Assembly (NCBI GenBank): GCA_016715065.1
Contig: JADKBN010000003.1
Span: 576,001 to 640,000, forward strand
Length of the DNA: 64,000 bases
Direction: 5' to 3'
From: Fibrobacterota bacterium
GTDB lineage: Bacteria; Fibrobacterota; Fibrobacteria; UBA5070
The notes below the pieces were generated by a model, which worked only from the letters and a program-made list of their open reading frames with translations, made no database searches and was not told the origin of the DNA. This document shows positions 26,047 to 36,546 of the stretch, in pieces (the first letter of the stretch is position 1; each line of letters opens with the position of its first letter). The position numbers and the translations under genes were made by a program.

Positions 26047-27317
26047 AACGCCTTCTCCTGGCTTCCCTCTGTGCGGCGATGTTGGCCGGATGCCTGTCCA
26101 GCCAGCCCCAATCGGGAGGCGAAGATTTTCCCAACACCGTGTCCGCGCTGGGTCGAGCGTTGGCCCAAGGCATGGATTCTTCGCAGTCCTGGAACGGATT
26201 GGATTCGGCCCAGGCGGCCCTGTCCCTCTCCGGCGGAGTCTCGGACACTTCGCGTCTGCGGAAGATTTCCGCTCGTCGGCAAGCCGAAGGTTGTGTGGAC
26301 ACCGGGTACGGGGGATCGCTCGGGGGATCGCGGGCGTATTTTGTCAAGAACGTCTGCGTGGGGCAGGCGGATGGCTACAAACGGGACTCATTGGCTTTCG
26401 GTGGGTACTTCGAGAAGATGAAGGAATCGGACATCGACACCGTGTTCCTGAGCCAGTCGGATTCCGTCAGGCCTGTTGTGGGATTCTCGCGCAGGGAATC
26501 GGTCACCGATGCCTCCGGGCGCGGGTACTTCCTGTTGAAGTCGGACACCGGCCGCATCCGGGTCGCCGCGCAGCGCAAGTGGGGAAGTTGGACGGAGGTG
26601 TCCGATCTGGTCACCGGGACCGGTCCCGACCGACGTTTTTCCACGTCCAAGGACAACGAAATGTGGTCGGGGTTCAAGGGGCTGTTGCGCGGTGCGGACA
26701 CCACCGAATGGCTGGACATCCGGTCGCTGGTGCCCAACCAGCCGGTGATCGGCGCCGGTGATTCCGGGCAGGCCTTGGTGCTGAAAATCGCCGCCGGGGC
26801 AGGGCCTCGCAAGACGGAGCGGGGCGTGATCGTGGCCTTTCGCGATTCCCTGGGCAACTATCCGCGACGCTGGCAGACCACCACCTTGTGGGACAACGGC
26901 GCCTTTCGCGAAGAGGCCGTTTTGGGACCACGTCCGGACAGCACGTTCCGTCCGCGCGACACCGTGCTGGTGCTGGAACGAGCCCAAGCCCGGGGAGATT
27001 CGCTGCGCCAGGAGATCCGCGCCTTGATGGGACCGGATCCCCGCAACCGCAAACAAGATTCCTTGCTGTCGGTCCGGACGATTCGCTACCGCTCAAGTGG
27101 GGCGGAACGGCGCACACTTTGGGAGTTCCGATCCGATCGCCCGGTCGCCGATGGCAGCGAGCCTGTTTCCGGCAAGATTCTGGTGCGCATCGACTTCGCC
27201 GAAGGCTCGTACATCGAGTTCGACGGCACCTGGAAGGACGGCCAATTCGCCGGCACCTGGTGGGATGGCAAGCAATCGCAAGTGGTTCGGTTTGGCCGCA
27301 AGGGCGAAGTGCGCTGA
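26043..27317 (+). CDS. Lipoprotein coupled to a TIGR02147 gene
   Basis: This is a 424-aa lipoprotein with signal MKRLLLASLCAAMLAGC, starting inside the stop of the regulator gene (ATGA). Beta-rich segments follow, with DTVFLSQSDSVRPVVGF, WTEVSDLVTG and a C-terminal Gly/Asp/Trp-rich block, FDGTWKDGQFAGTWWDGK. No known domain was recognised. An extracytoplasmic structural or binding role is likely. Confidence 0.8.
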   Translation: MKRLLLASLCAAMLAGCLSSQPQSGGEDFPNTVSALGRALAQGMDSSQSWNGLDSAQAALSLSGGVSDTSRLRKISARRQAEGCVDTGYGGSLGGSRAYFVKNVCVGQADGYKRDSLAFGGYFEKMKESDIDTVFLSQSDSVRPVVGFSRRESVTDASGRGYFLLKSDTGRIRVAAQRKWGSWTEVSDLVTGTGPDRRFSTSKDNEMWSGFKGLLRGADTTEWLDIRSLVPNQPVIGAGDSGQALVLKIAAGAGPRKTERGVIVAFRDSLGNYPRRWQTTTLWDNGAFREEAVLGPRPDSTFRPRDTVLVLERAQARGDSLRQEIRALMGPDPRNRKQDSLLSVRTIRYRSSGAERRTLWEFRSDRPVADGSEPVSGKILVRIDFAEGSYIEFDGTWKDGQFAGTWWDGKQSQVVRFGRKGEVR

Positions 27318-27383
27318 CAGTCGGATCGCAAAGAGGTACGCTTGAGGAGCCTTTCCGATCCTTCCCGAGGGGAGTCTCCTCCG

Positions 27384-30300
27384 ATGTCCATCCGCCTGTC
27401 CCTCAAAGTCCTGTGCATGGCACTCGTCGCTGTGGTGGTTGTTTCCTGCTGGGACGATGAATCCGCGCCCACAGGTCCCGGTGCCCCCGCGATCGACACC
27501 ACGCGCCGCGATACGTCAAAAACCGACACATCGAGAAAGGATGCCGCGAAGAAGGACACCACCAAGGTGGATACCTCCAAGACGATCGTGGGGCCGGCGT
27601 CCAGCGATTCCCTCGCGCCGGGACAGAAGTCCAAGGACATCCAGCTGGGAGGAGTCGTCGGAGCCGGGAAGTCGGTGACCTGGGTGAAGTTCCAGGGAAC
27701 ATCCGGACACACCTACACCTATACCTACCTGCCCAGGGGGCAGGGGACGCTCCAGGTCTACCTGCTCAACGGAAAGGACACGCTGGCCCAGGTCTCCACT
27801 CCACGCACCGGAGACTCCATCGTATTTCCTTGCACCCGGGCAGGAACCTATCTGGTGAGGGTTGTTGGACCTTCCGGCACCAAGCCCACGCTCAAGGTGG
27901 GAGAAAACGACATCCTTCCCATGTATGTGGTCAGCGGGGACGGCTTCGAGCCCGACTACGACACGGCCCATGCCAGCACCTGGGACTTCAAGAATCCCAC
28001 CCAGTACCACACCACCCACTACACGGGAGTGATGGACACCGATTGGGTCCGGATCCCCGTGGATTCCGGAACGACCCTCACTCTGGACCTCGAAGGGACC
28101 TTCACGATGGTGCCCTCGATCGGTCGGCCGCAAGCCGATCTGTTCGAGAAGGATGGTCAACCGACCCGGTGGAACGGAGGGAACGGAAACTGGACCCTCG
28201 CCGTTTTCCACACCAGGGTGGTCTACCTACGCCTGTGTGGGAGCGATACAATCTCCATGCCCTACTCGCTTTCGATCAGCGCCAAGAGCGGTTTCCCCGC
28301 GACGGCCTTCCTTCCCGATCCCTACGAACCCGACCAGACTCGGGACAAGGCCGCCACGTTGGGGTTCGACACTTCGGGACAGTCGCGCACCCTGCATGGC
28401 GACGAGCGAACCGACGACGTCGATTGGTTGAGATTCCAGGCGGATTCCGGAACCCTCTACCGGGTGCGCGTGGATACCAGGAACTCGGAGGGCCATCCGC
28501 CAGTGGATCTCCTGTCCAAGGACGGAATCAGACAAATACTGTCTGATTCGTTGCTGGATCGCTGGGGAGCCAGCCATTCCTGGGCCTTCGCCTGCACCCG
28601 TAGCGCCGACTACTTCCTGAGGGTGCAGGGCGGCATCGCCACGCCCTACCAGCTGCGACTCACCGCGAACAAGGGTTTGCCCGGTTGGACGGCGATTCCG
28701 GATTCCCTGGAGCCAGACGACACCCGCGCCCAGGCGGTGGCGCTGAAGAAAGGGGAATTGTCCTTTCATCGCACCATCACTTCCGGTGACGTGGATTGGT
28801 ACGTGTTGGAGGTCGACTCGGGGACCATCTGGTCGCTGCGGTTGCACAACGACGGGACGGGTTCGACCAACCGGATCCGAGGGGCCGTGTTCGATGCGGA
28901 TTCCGCGCTGGTGGGAACCTTCGAGGCGCAGGCGAAAGACGAGGAGATCTGGAGCCACCAATTCCCGCGATCCGGAAAATTCCATCTGAGTTTGACGGGT
29001 GCTCCCCGCGATGGGCTGCTTCAAATCCCGTACGATCTGGAGTCCTACGTCGTGACCGGGATGGATCCCGACGAGCCGAACGAATCTCGTTCGACGGCCA
29101 CGAAGATCATGGCGGACGGAAGTTGGCGCACGCGGTGGCTGCATCCCCTGGACGAGGACTGGTTGGAGCTCCACCCGCAGGCATCCTCGCGGGTGACCTT
29201 GTCGATCGAGCGTTCCTCCGCCCTCGCCCAACTGGGCCTGATCGCCTACGATTCCAGGTGGGGGGGTGGCAACGAGGTTCCGATCGGCAGTTTCTGGAGC
29301 CAATCGGGGAATGTCGATTCCATCAGTTTCCTGGTGGAAAAGGATACGGTCATGTACCTCGATGTCGTTGCCGGCAACGTCACGTCGGCTTTCACCAACT
29401 GGTCCTACCGCATTCGCGCCAGGGCGGAGCCGGTTTCCCCCGATGGTCTGGAGCCTGATCAGACAAAAACCGACGCAATGGTGGTGCCGAGCGACTCGAG
29501 CTGGATCCGTCGCAACCTGTATCCCGGCGACCAGGACTGGATGGCGATCGATGCGCCCGCTGGAATGATCGTGCGAATGGAAGTCCGCAGCCCCGCCCTC
29601 AGGTCCAATCCGAAGCTCAATGCCAAGGTCGTCACGCCGGCGGGTACGGAACAAGGTCTGTGGAGCGACAACAGGTCGTACTCCCTTCGCACTTCGCAAG
29701 CCGGGCGTTATTGGGTCCAGCTGTACATGGAACCCCTCGCCCCCACGGTAACCGATTACGACGTTCGTCTCTGGCTGGAAAATTATCGGGATGCGTTCGA
29801 GCCCGACGACGACATTTCCCAGGCGAAATCCTTGCCGATGGACAGTTCCTCGCAGCCGCATTGGCTCATGTTGGGGGATACCTACGATTGGATCCAGGTT
29901 CCCTCCTGCGGTCGCGCCCGTCGGTTCGTGAGGCTGAAGGAATCCTACCAAGGCATGCCGTTCGAGTGCCGCCGAACGGATGGATCCCTGGTCAAATCCT
30001 ACAATGCATCGGAAGCGCTCGAGGGCGTGCTGCTGGCCAATACCCAAGACACCTCCGTCTACTGGCTCAGGGTTTCCTCGCCCTATGCGACGGAATATGT
30101 CGTGCGTGGCTGGATCGTCGCGGACCCGGATCCGTTCGAGCCTTCCGATTCTCCCCTGCTCGCGCCGCTTCTTTCCGCCGCGCCGACCAATCGGTGGATC
30201 ACTTGGGGAGACACCGATCAGTTTCGGATCCACCTGGATCCAGGCCAGTCCGTGGGTTTGGTGGCATCCGGCAAGGTCCAGTGGACTTTGTATTCCGCAT

Positions 30301-31121
30301 CGGGGGCCAAGGTGGACAACGAGTTGGCGCGCGGTCGCTATCACCAGGCGGGTTCGGCGGAAGATTATCTCCTGAAGGTGCTTCCTTCCTCGAATTCCAC
30401 GGCATTCCAACCCTATTCCATGTCGCTCGTACCGATGACGGTGGACACCTCGGTGCGCCATAGCACTCGCTCCGAGGCCATCGTCATCGACCAGGCGGAC
30501 AGCACGCTCCGCTCCGCCCTAACCTCGTATTCGGACACGGTCTGGTACCGAATCCACCTCGATCCCGGCCAAAACGCGGTCCTCCAGGCGCGTTCCCCGG
30601 GCCGCATCGCGGTGTTCACCCAGGATCAGAAGCGCTTGCGTGATTCTCTGGGTTCGCTGTTCCTGTTCCATCGCGCGGGATCGGACACGGCGCTCTACGT
30701 GGGATTCGTTCCCCGTCGCGACACCTTCCAATTGATGCCTATCTCCCTGCGGGTTTCCCAACGTCTGGAAGATGCCTACGAGCCCGACAACTCCACCGCC
30801 TCCGCAGCGTCGATCGATTCCGGTGTCTGGCAGGAGCGCGTCCTGATGGAGAACGACACCGATTTCATCCGGCTTCCCGAGGCTCCCGAGGGCACCAGAT
30901 GGTCCCTCCAGGCCCAATTCTCCGAGATCGACATCGGTACCGAAGTCACCAGAGATGATGGCGTCGGAACGGGACAAAACAGCTATCTATCGCCCAGCGG
31001 CAGCCTCACCCTGACCTCCAAAGGACCGGGGTCATGTTATCTGCGGTTGGTTGGAAAGATCAACATCCTCAATCCCCGTGTTGTTGGAAGTCGCTATCGG
31101 ATCCGTGTGGTGCGCCCGTGA
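27384..31121 (+). CDS. Giant surface lipoprotein with eight EPD-type (Ppc-like) repeats
   Basis: This is a 1245-aa lipoprotein starting at the ATG at 27384, with the lipobox in VVVVSC. Residues about 30-60 form a charged linker of repeated Asp-Thr-Ser-Lys units (DTSKTDTSRKDAAKKDTTK). Eight modules of about 130 residues follow, each opening with a motif such as YEPDQTRDKA or LEPDDTRAQA and containing DVDWLRFQADSG-like cores. This resembles the pre-peptidase C-terminal (Ppc) beta-sandwich, usually a substrate- or surface-binding module. No catalytic domain is visible. The next gene is a full-length paralog. Confidence 0.8.
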   Translation: MSIRLSLKVLCMALVAVVVVSCWDDESAPTGPGAPAIDTTRRDTSKTDTSRKDAAKKDTTKVDTSKTIVGPASSDSLAPGQKSKDIQLGGVVGAGKSVTWVKFQGTSGHTYTYTYLPRGQGTLQVYLLNGKDTLAQVSTPRTGDSIVFPCTRAGTYLVRVVGPSGTKPTLKVGENDILPMYVVSGDGFEPDYDTAHASTWDFKNPTQYHTTHYTGVMDTDWVRIPVDSGTTLTLDLEGTFTMVPSIGRPQADLFEKDGQPTRWNGGNGNWTLAVFHTRVVYLRLCGSDTISMPYSLSISAKSGFPATAFLPDPYEPDQTRDKAATLGFDTSGQSRTLHGDERTDDVDWLRFQADSGTLYRVRVDTRNSEGHPPVDLLSKDGIRQILSDSLLDRWGASHSWAFACTRSADYFLRVQGGIATPYQLRLTANKGLPGWTAIPDSLEPDDTRAQAVALKKGELSFHRTITSGDVDWYVLEVDSGTIWSLRLHNDGTGSTNRIRGAVFDADSALVGTFEAQAKDEEIWSHQFPRSGKFHLSLTGAPRDGLLQIPYDLESYVVTGMDPDEPNESRSTATKIMADGSWRTRWLHPLDEDWLELHPQASSRVTLSIERSSALAQLGLIAYDSRWGGGNEVPIGSFWSQSGNVDSISFLVEKDTVMYLDVVAGNVTSAFTNWSYRIRARAEPVSPDGLEPDQTKTDAMVVPSDSSWIRRNLYPGDQDWMAIDAPAGMIVRMEVRSPALRSNPKLNAKVVTPAGTEQGLWSDNRSYSLRTSQAGRYWVQLYMEPLAPTVTDYDVRLWLENYRDAFEPDDDISQAKSLPMDSSSQPHWLMLGDTYDWIQVPSCGRARRFVRLKESYQGMPFECRRTDGSLVKSYNASEALEGVLLANTQDTSVYWLRVSSPYATEYVVRGWIVADPDPFEPSDSPLLAPLLSAAPTNRWITWGDTDQFRIHLDPGQSVGLVASGKVQWTLYSASGAKVDNELARGRYHQAGSAEDYLLKVLPSSNSTAFQPYSMSLVPMTVDTSVRHSTRSEAIVIDQADSTLRSALTSYSDTVWYRIHLDPGQNAVLQARSPGRIAVFTQDQKRLRDSLGSLFLFHRAGSDTALYVGFVPRRDTFQLMPISLRVSQRLEDAYEPDNSTASAASIDSGVWQERVLMENDTDFIRLPEAPEGTRWSLQAQFSEIDIGTEVTRDDGVGTGQNSYLSPSGSLTLTSKGPGSCYLRLVGKINILNPRVVGSRYRIRVVRP

Positions 31122-31228
31122 TGGCGTGGCTGCCCGGAAATCGTCGTCCGCACGACCTCGTCGCGCGCGCCCGACTCCTGGCCGGGGAGGTCCAACGCCC
31201 TTGTTTTCTCACCGGAGGTCCGCTTTCC

Positions 31229-34200
31229 ATGCATCGTACACGCCTTTCCCGTTCGACTCTGGGCTTGTGGCTGGTTCTCACCTCCTTCCTGGTGGTCTCG
31301 TGTTGGGACGACGAATCGACCCCCACCGGACCCTCTGCCGCTCCAGTCGACACCACGCGTCGCGATACGTCAAAAATCGACACATCGAAGAAGGATACCG
31401 CGAAGAAGGACACCACCAAGGTGGACACCTCCAAGACGATCGTGGGACCTGCGTCCAGCGATTCCCTCGCCGCGGGCCAGAAGTCCAAGGATCTCCAGCT
31501 CGGTGGAACGGTGGGTGCGGGACTTTCCGTGACCTGGGTGAAGTTCCAAGCCACGTCCGGGCATACCTACACCTTCACCACCTTGCCGCGTGGACAGGCC
31601 ACGGCACAGGTGTTTTTGCTGTTGGGGCCCGACACCCTGGCCCAGGTGGCCAATCCTCTGGTCGCGGATTCGGTGGTGTTTCCCTCCCTGCGCGCCGGCA
31701 CCCATCTGGTGCGGGTGGTGGGTCCTTCCGGGACAAAAATTGGATTGAAAGTGGGAGAGAACACCCTGTTGCCGCTGTACTTCGAGGGGGCGGATTCCTA
31801 CGAGCCGGACAACGACACGAAGCACGCCGTGGTGTGGGATCTGAAATCCCCCGCCACGCAGCGGCGCACCACCCACTTCGCGGGGGCCGTGGACACCGAT
31901 ATGATCCGGTTGAGCCTGGATTCCGGAACCACTCTCACGGTGGCTGCCCAAGGGACATCCACCCTTCCGCGGCTGGGCAGGCCCACCACGACCCTTCTGG
32001 ACGCGCAGGGCAAGGAATTGACGTGGAACGAAAAGCAGGAAGGGATCTGGACCTACGCTTCGTTCCAGGCGCGCACCGCGTTCGTGCGTCTGGTGGGCAG
32101 CCGCTCGACGGATCCCTACAACGTGACCATCTCCTCGAGTCCGGGATTGCCCGCGACGGCGGTGCTGGCCGATGCCTACGAGCCGGATTCCACCGTCGCC
32201 CTCGCGCCCCGGATTCCGCTGGACACCATTGGTCTCCAGCGGACCCTCCATGGCGATGTGAAAACCCAGGACGCGGACCTGGTGAGGTTCCATGCCGATT
32301 CCGGGACCTTGGTGCTCCTGCGGGTGGAATCGCCGAACCTGCCCTCGTTGGAGCTCCATTCCGTCGACGGCATCAGACAGATTCTGCGCGATTCCGTGTC
32401 CAGCGGACGGAAGGCGGTCAAATTCTGGCTCTTCGCGTGCGCCCGGTCGGCGGACTACGCGCTGAAGATCCAAGGAAGCGCCGCGGTGGCCTACCGGATC
32501 GCGGCGACCGCCACGGCCGGGCTCCCGACCTGGACGGTGAAGCCCGATTCCCTCGAGCCGGACGACTCCCGTTCGCGGGCGATCCGCCTGAAATCGGAGG
32601 AGCTCTATTTCGAGCGCAACCTTCCCGACAAGGACGAGGACCTCTACGCGATGGATGTCGACTCCGGCACGGTCTGGTCGGCAAGCCTCCAACTGGCGGG
32701 ATCCAAAGCCACCGGCTCTGTCCGTGCACGAGTGCTCGACGCGGACTCGGTGGAAGTGGACGCGTTCTCCACGAGCGGCACGGAGCGAAACGTGTGGAGC
32801 CGCCAATTCGTCCGCGCCGGTCGCTACTACCTGAGCTTGACGGGCGTCGGGAGTCTCGACGTCCGCTACTACCTTCATTCCGTGGCGGCCCAGGGGACGG
32901 ATCCCCTCGAACCTGACAGTTCCCGTCCAACAGCGCGGGCGCTTGCGACGGACGGCGGATGGTTATCCCGCTCGCTCCACCCCATGGACGAAGACTGGAT
33001 GAAGGTCCAGGTCAGGGCTTCCAATCGGGTGACCTTTCACCTCGAACGATCCTCGAACCTTGCATCACTCGGATTCCACCTTTATGGAACCGAGACAGGC
33101 AACCAGAACGAAACGCCGATGGGATATTTCTGGTGCCAGAATTCCAACTCGGACTCGCTGAGCATTTTCGCTCCATCCGACACAACGCTCTATTTCCGTG
33201 TGCATGCCGACAATCTTTCCACGACGTTCACCAACTGGACCTACCGCATCCGCGCCCGAATGGAGCCGGTAGCCTCCGACGCCTTGGAGCCGGATCAGTC
33301 AAAAACAGCCGCACGCGTCCTGACGCCCGATACCGCCTGGCTCCGGCGCAATTTGTTCCCCGGCGACCAGGACTGGATGGCCATCGACGTCCCTGCCAAC
33401 AAGATCGTCCATTTCCAAGCGACCGAGCCTGCCTTTTCCAGAACGTCCTCGGTGTCCGCCACGATCTTCGGGGCTGATGGGGCCTTGCTGGTAGGCAATT
33501 GGGGTGGAACGGAACGCTCCTACTACGTCGCCAAGCCGTCCCGTTTCTTGGTGAACATCGCCGCCGACACCTCTGTCCGCAGCGTGGTGGACTATGGGTT
33601 CCGGGCATGGCTCCAAGACTATCCGGACGCGTTCGAGCCGGACAATCCGATCGCGCAGGCGGTCGCTCTTCCGCTGGACAGTTCCTTGCAGACCCGCATC
33701 TCCTTTCCCAATGATTCCGATTGGATTCGGGTGCCTTGGTCGGCGATGGGGATTCGATCCGTGCAGTTGACCGCCGAATACGGACGGGGCAAGGCTTTCG
33801 GCATCTACAGAGCCAACGGAGCCCTCGTGAAATCGGTGAGCACGAGCGAGGCCGAAAAGCCGGTGGTGATCGCTGGATTGGACGATACCGCGACCTACTT
33901 CCTCTTCGTTCCGCCAAGCTCCACCTACCAGCCGTACACCGCCCGCGGGTGGATCAAGTCAGATCCTGACACGCTGGAGAAGTACGACACCCCCCAGACG
34001 GCGCTGTGGCTGGGGAAGGATTCGATCGTCCGTTTCGCATGGTCACACGACACCGATTACTTCCGGTACCACTTGGAACCGGGGCGTCAGGTGCTATTGC
34101 GCACAATCGGGTGCAACACTCCGATGTTCTCCCGTTCGGGAATCGCCGGCCCCTGGGATGGGACTGTCCGGCCGTTCCAGGTGGCGACAGCGACGGACCT

Positions 34201-34948
34201 TTTGGTGCGTGTGACGGGATGGCCCAACAGCACCGGCTTCGATCGGTACTCGATCCGGGTGGACACGTTCGCCTTGGATACCTCGTTGCGCTACTCCAGC
34301 GCCTCGCGCTCCCTGCGGCTTCCCGCCGACAGCGTCGAGCGGAAATTGACCAACTCGTACGAGGATACGGTGTGGGTGAAGATCCCCCTGGCGGCCACGG
34401 GAACCACCGTCAGGGTGAGCTCCAGCAATTCGGTGCAGTTCAACCTGTTCAAGCAGGATTCCACCCTGCTGGGCGGAGCGTACAATTCGGCGATCGATGG
34501 ATTCGGTCCACCGGATTCTGTGGTTCTGGTCCGGCTGGATCCGCTCAAGTCGACCAACGAAAGCAAGTTGGCCATATTTTCTATCCTGGCCTACCCGATG
34601 ACCAACGACCTCTTCGAGCCCGATTCGGGAAGGGCCGAGGCGCGACTTCCGGACGCCAGTCAGGAATTGTCCGGAACGTTGGTGTTGAACGACGAGGATT
34701 GGTTCCGCTTGCCGGATCTGGGGACGGAAAAATGGACGCTGGAATCCCTGACCGACACGCGATCCTTCATGGAATACGCCTTCTATTCGGCCAACGGAGA
34801 CTCCCTGTCCGGCGCCACGTTCAAGGGGGCTGTCACCCCGGCGTCCGTGCCGGTTCCGGCGACGGCAAGCCTTGGGTACGTACGGTTGCATGCGACCCCG
34901 AACCTGTTCCGGAGTCTTCCCTACAGGATACGTTTGGCGAAGCCTTGA
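31229..34948 (+). CDS. Giant surface lipoprotein, paralog with eight EPD-type repeats
   Basis: This is a 1239-aa paralog of the preceding gene, with GGAGG about 10 bp before the ATG at 31229 and the lipobox in LVVSC. The Asp-Thr-Ser-Lys linker and the first ~100 residues are nearly identical to the upstream protein, also at DNA level. Later modules are colinear but diverged. Repeats open with YEPDNDTKHA, LEPDDSRSRA, LEPDQSKTAA, FEPDNPIAQA and others. The two genes are in the same direction 107 bp apart and probably form one transcript. The mixed identity suggests duplication followed by gene conversion at the 5' end. Confidence 0.8.
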   Translation: MHRTRLSRSTLGLWLVLTSFLVVSCWDDESTPTGPSAAPVDTTRRDTSKIDTSKKDTAKKDTTKVDTSKTIVGPASSDSLAAGQKSKDLQLGGTVGAGLSVTWVKFQATSGHTYTFTTLPRGQATAQVFLLLGPDTLAQVANPLVADSVVFPSLRAGTHLVRVVGPSGTKIGLKVGENTLLPLYFEGADSYEPDNDTKHAVVWDLKSPATQRRTTHFAGAVDTDMIRLSLDSGTTLTVAAQGTSTLPRLGRPTTTLLDAQGKELTWNEKQEGIWTYASFQARTAFVRLVGSRSTDPYNVTISSSPGLPATAVLADAYEPDSTVALAPRIPLDTIGLQRTLHGDVKTQDADLVRFHADSGTLVLLRVESPNLPSLELHSVDGIRQILRDSVSSGRKAVKFWLFACARSADYALKIQGSAAVAYRIAATATAGLPTWTVKPDSLEPDDSRSRAIRLKSEELYFERNLPDKDEDLYAMDVDSGTVWSASLQLAGSKATGSVRARVLDADSVEVDAFSTSGTERNVWSRQFVRAGRYYLSLTGVGSLDVRYYLHSVAAQGTDPLEPDSSRPTARALATDGGWLSRSLHPMDEDWMKVQVRASNRVTFHLERSSNLASLGFHLYGTETGNQNETPMGYFWCQNSNSDSLSIFAPSDTTLYFRVHADNLSTTFTNWTYRIRARMEPVASDALEPDQSKTAARVLTPDTAWLRRNLFPGDQDWMAIDVPANKIVHFQATEPAFSRTSSVSATIFGADGALLVGNWGGTERSYYVAKPSRFLVNIAADTSVRSVVDYGFRAWLQDYPDAFEPDNPIAQAVALPLDSSLQTRISFPNDSDWIRVPWSAMGIRSVQLTAEYGRGKAFGIYRANGALVKSVSTSEAEKPVVIAGLDDTATYFLFVPPSSTYQPYTARGWIKSDPDTLEKYDTPQTALWLGKDSIVRFAWSHDTDYFRYHLEPGRQVLLRTIGCNTPMFSRSGIAGPWDGTVRPFQVATATDLLVRVTGWPNSTGFDRYSIRVDTFALDTSLRYSSASRSLRLPADSVERKLTNSYEDTVWVKIPLAATGTTVRVSSSNSVQFNLFKQDSTLLGGAYNSAIDGFGPPDSVVLVRLDPLKSTNESKLAIFSILAYPMTNDLFEPDSGRAEARLPDASQELSGTLVLNDEDWFRLPDLGTEKWTLESLTDTRSFMEYAFYSANGDSLSGATFKGAVTPASVPVPATASLGYVRLHATPNLFRSLPYRIRLAKP

Positions 34949-34996
34949 TGGTCGTGGTTGCGCCCACCCCTCCCTGAAGGTTACCTTTGGCGCACC

Positions 34997-35689
34997 ATGG
35001 ACTCACTCGAAAGCGCCAAGAGATTGGCGGCTGCGGCCGCCCTGGAACTCGTCGAAGAAGGCATGCAGCTGGGATTGGGGACGGGCTCCACGGCCCGCCA
35101 CCTGGTGCAGTTGCTTGCCGAGCGTATCCATACCCGCGGGCTTCGGGTGGAGTGCTGCGCCACCAGCCGCGATACGGCCGATCTGGCCCGGTCGCTGGGA
35201 ATCGAGATCCATGATCTGGATGATCTCGGGCCGCTGGATCTGGCCATCGACGGCGCGGACGAAATCGACCCCAAGCTCCATCTGGTCAAAGGCGGCGGTG
35301 CGGCGCACTTCCGCGAGAAGATCGTCGAGAAAGCTGCCAAGCGCTTTGCCGTGATCGCCGACTCCACCAAGATCGTCACTGCTCTGGGCACCACCCGCAA
35401 GATCCCGTTGGAGATTTTGCCCTTTGCTTGGCGCACCACCTGCCGTCACATCGAGGCGATCGGGGCCAAGCTTCAGCCGCGCCTTGGCAAGGACGGCGAG
35501 GTCATCCACACGGACAACGGGAACCTGATCATCGATGCGGACTTCGGCCCGATCCACGATCCGGCGACTCTGGCTGTGAAGTTGGATTCCGTGACGGGGC
35601 TTTTGGAGCATGGGATCTTCGTGGGCATGGCCGAGGTGGCGTTTGTGGCGTATCCGGATGGGTCGGTCAAAGCCTTGCGTCCCGTCTGA
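34997..35689 (+). CDS. rpiA: Ribose-5-phosphate isomerase A
   Basis: This is a 230-aa enzyme that interconverts ribose 5-phosphate and ribulose 5-phosphate in the pentose phosphate pathway. Motifs seen: LGLGTGSTARHLVQLL (phosphate binding), IDGADEIDPKLHLVKGGGAA (catalytic Asp region), IADSTKIV and NGNLIIDADFGPI. The ATG at 34997 gives the family's normal length; an upstream TTG in the same frame adds 13 residues with no support. Confidence 0.95.
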   Translation: MDSLESAKRLAAAAALELVEEGMQLGLGTGSTARHLVQLLAERIHTRGLRVECCATSRDTADLARSLGIEIHDLDDLGPLDLAIDGADEIDPKLHLVKGGGAAHFREKIVEKAAKRFAVIADSTKIVTALGTTRKIPLEILPFAWRTTCRHIEAIGAKLQPRLGKDGEVIHTDNGNLIIDADFGPIHDPATLAVKLDSVTGLLEHGIFVGMAEVAFVAYPDGSVKALRPV

Positions 35690-36546
35690 TTCTTTCAGCT
35701 GCGCTGGGCCTTTGATTCGGCTGCGCCGGGCTTTTCCAGGCGCGGGCCTGGAGGCCGTTCTTTCCCGGGGCGGCCCGGGAGCCGTATTCACGGGGCTGCC
35801 GCGCCCCGTGCCCGCGGCCAAGGGGGGCTTCCCGCTCCTCCTGGAAATCCGCCGCCGGGGGACTCGAACTGGAACGGCCACACCGGCTCGCTCCCGCGGG
35901 CAGGATGGTCTCCGAGGCATTGGGCGATCGCATCAGCGACGCGATCGGTATCTTCATGACACTGGCCGTTCCAATACCCGAGCCCCCCGGACCCCCTGAA
36001 TTCGGTTGGATTGCCATTGCCCGGCGCCGCTTCGCTGGCCGGTAGGGCTGGCGGGTAGGTCGGGCCGGCGGGAATGGCCGCTGTTACCGTCGGGCTGGCG
36101 TAGGGGCAATCCTCGGATTGCCCTGAAATCGGCAACGGGCACAGGCGACGACGGTGGCGGTGGGGTTGGCTGGTTGCTGGTTGGGGATTGGTGCTCTGTT
36201 GCCGTACGGAACGGTCTCGACCGTTCTGTGAAATGGTGGCGGGTGGACGGTCTGGGTTGGTGTAGGGGCGTTTCATGAAACGCCCTCTGGAGTGGCGAAT
36301 GGCTTTGTTCGGGGTTTGGCAAGTTGTAACGAAATGAGGAAAGCCTTCCTCCGTTCGTCTTGAGGAGGAGGCGTAGCCGACGTCTCGAAAGGCGGGCGGA
36401 GGAGGGCGGCCAGCCTGGCCGGTTGCTCGCGAGGCGGCAGTGTACTCCGATGGAGTAGGCGTGGTGGAAAGGTTCGCGTAGGTTTCCCTTGCGGATGGGC
36501 TGCGGCGAGCTATGATGAAGACTGGACCACTCACGGGGAGTTGAGT
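35690..36546. other. Intergenic region with a cluster of palindromes, no gene seen
   Basis: About 850 bp of GC-rich DNA without a convincing reading frame: several open frames exist but all are low-complexity Pro/Arg/Ser. It holds at least three palindromes within 190 bp (36103-36124, 36206-36229, 36265-36286). It also has a GAGGAA/TTCCTC hairpin near 36336. No RNA gene was recognised. Confidence 0.6.
36103..36286. repeat. Array of three REP-like palindromes
   Basis: Three hairpins: GGGCAATCC/GGATTGCCC (36104-36123), ACGGAACGGTC/GACCGTTCTGT (36206-36229, one G-T pair) and GGGCGTTTC/GAAACGCCC (36266-36285), each with a 2-base loop. The first and third share the flank GTAGGGGC with the palindrome at 20663. 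Their variable stem bases differ in compensatory pairs. Confidence 0.75.

Noticed and set aside
35840..35870. tRNA-like GTTCGAGTC element on the minus strand
   Set aside because: It resembles a T-arm but no matching acceptor, D or anticodon stem could be built.
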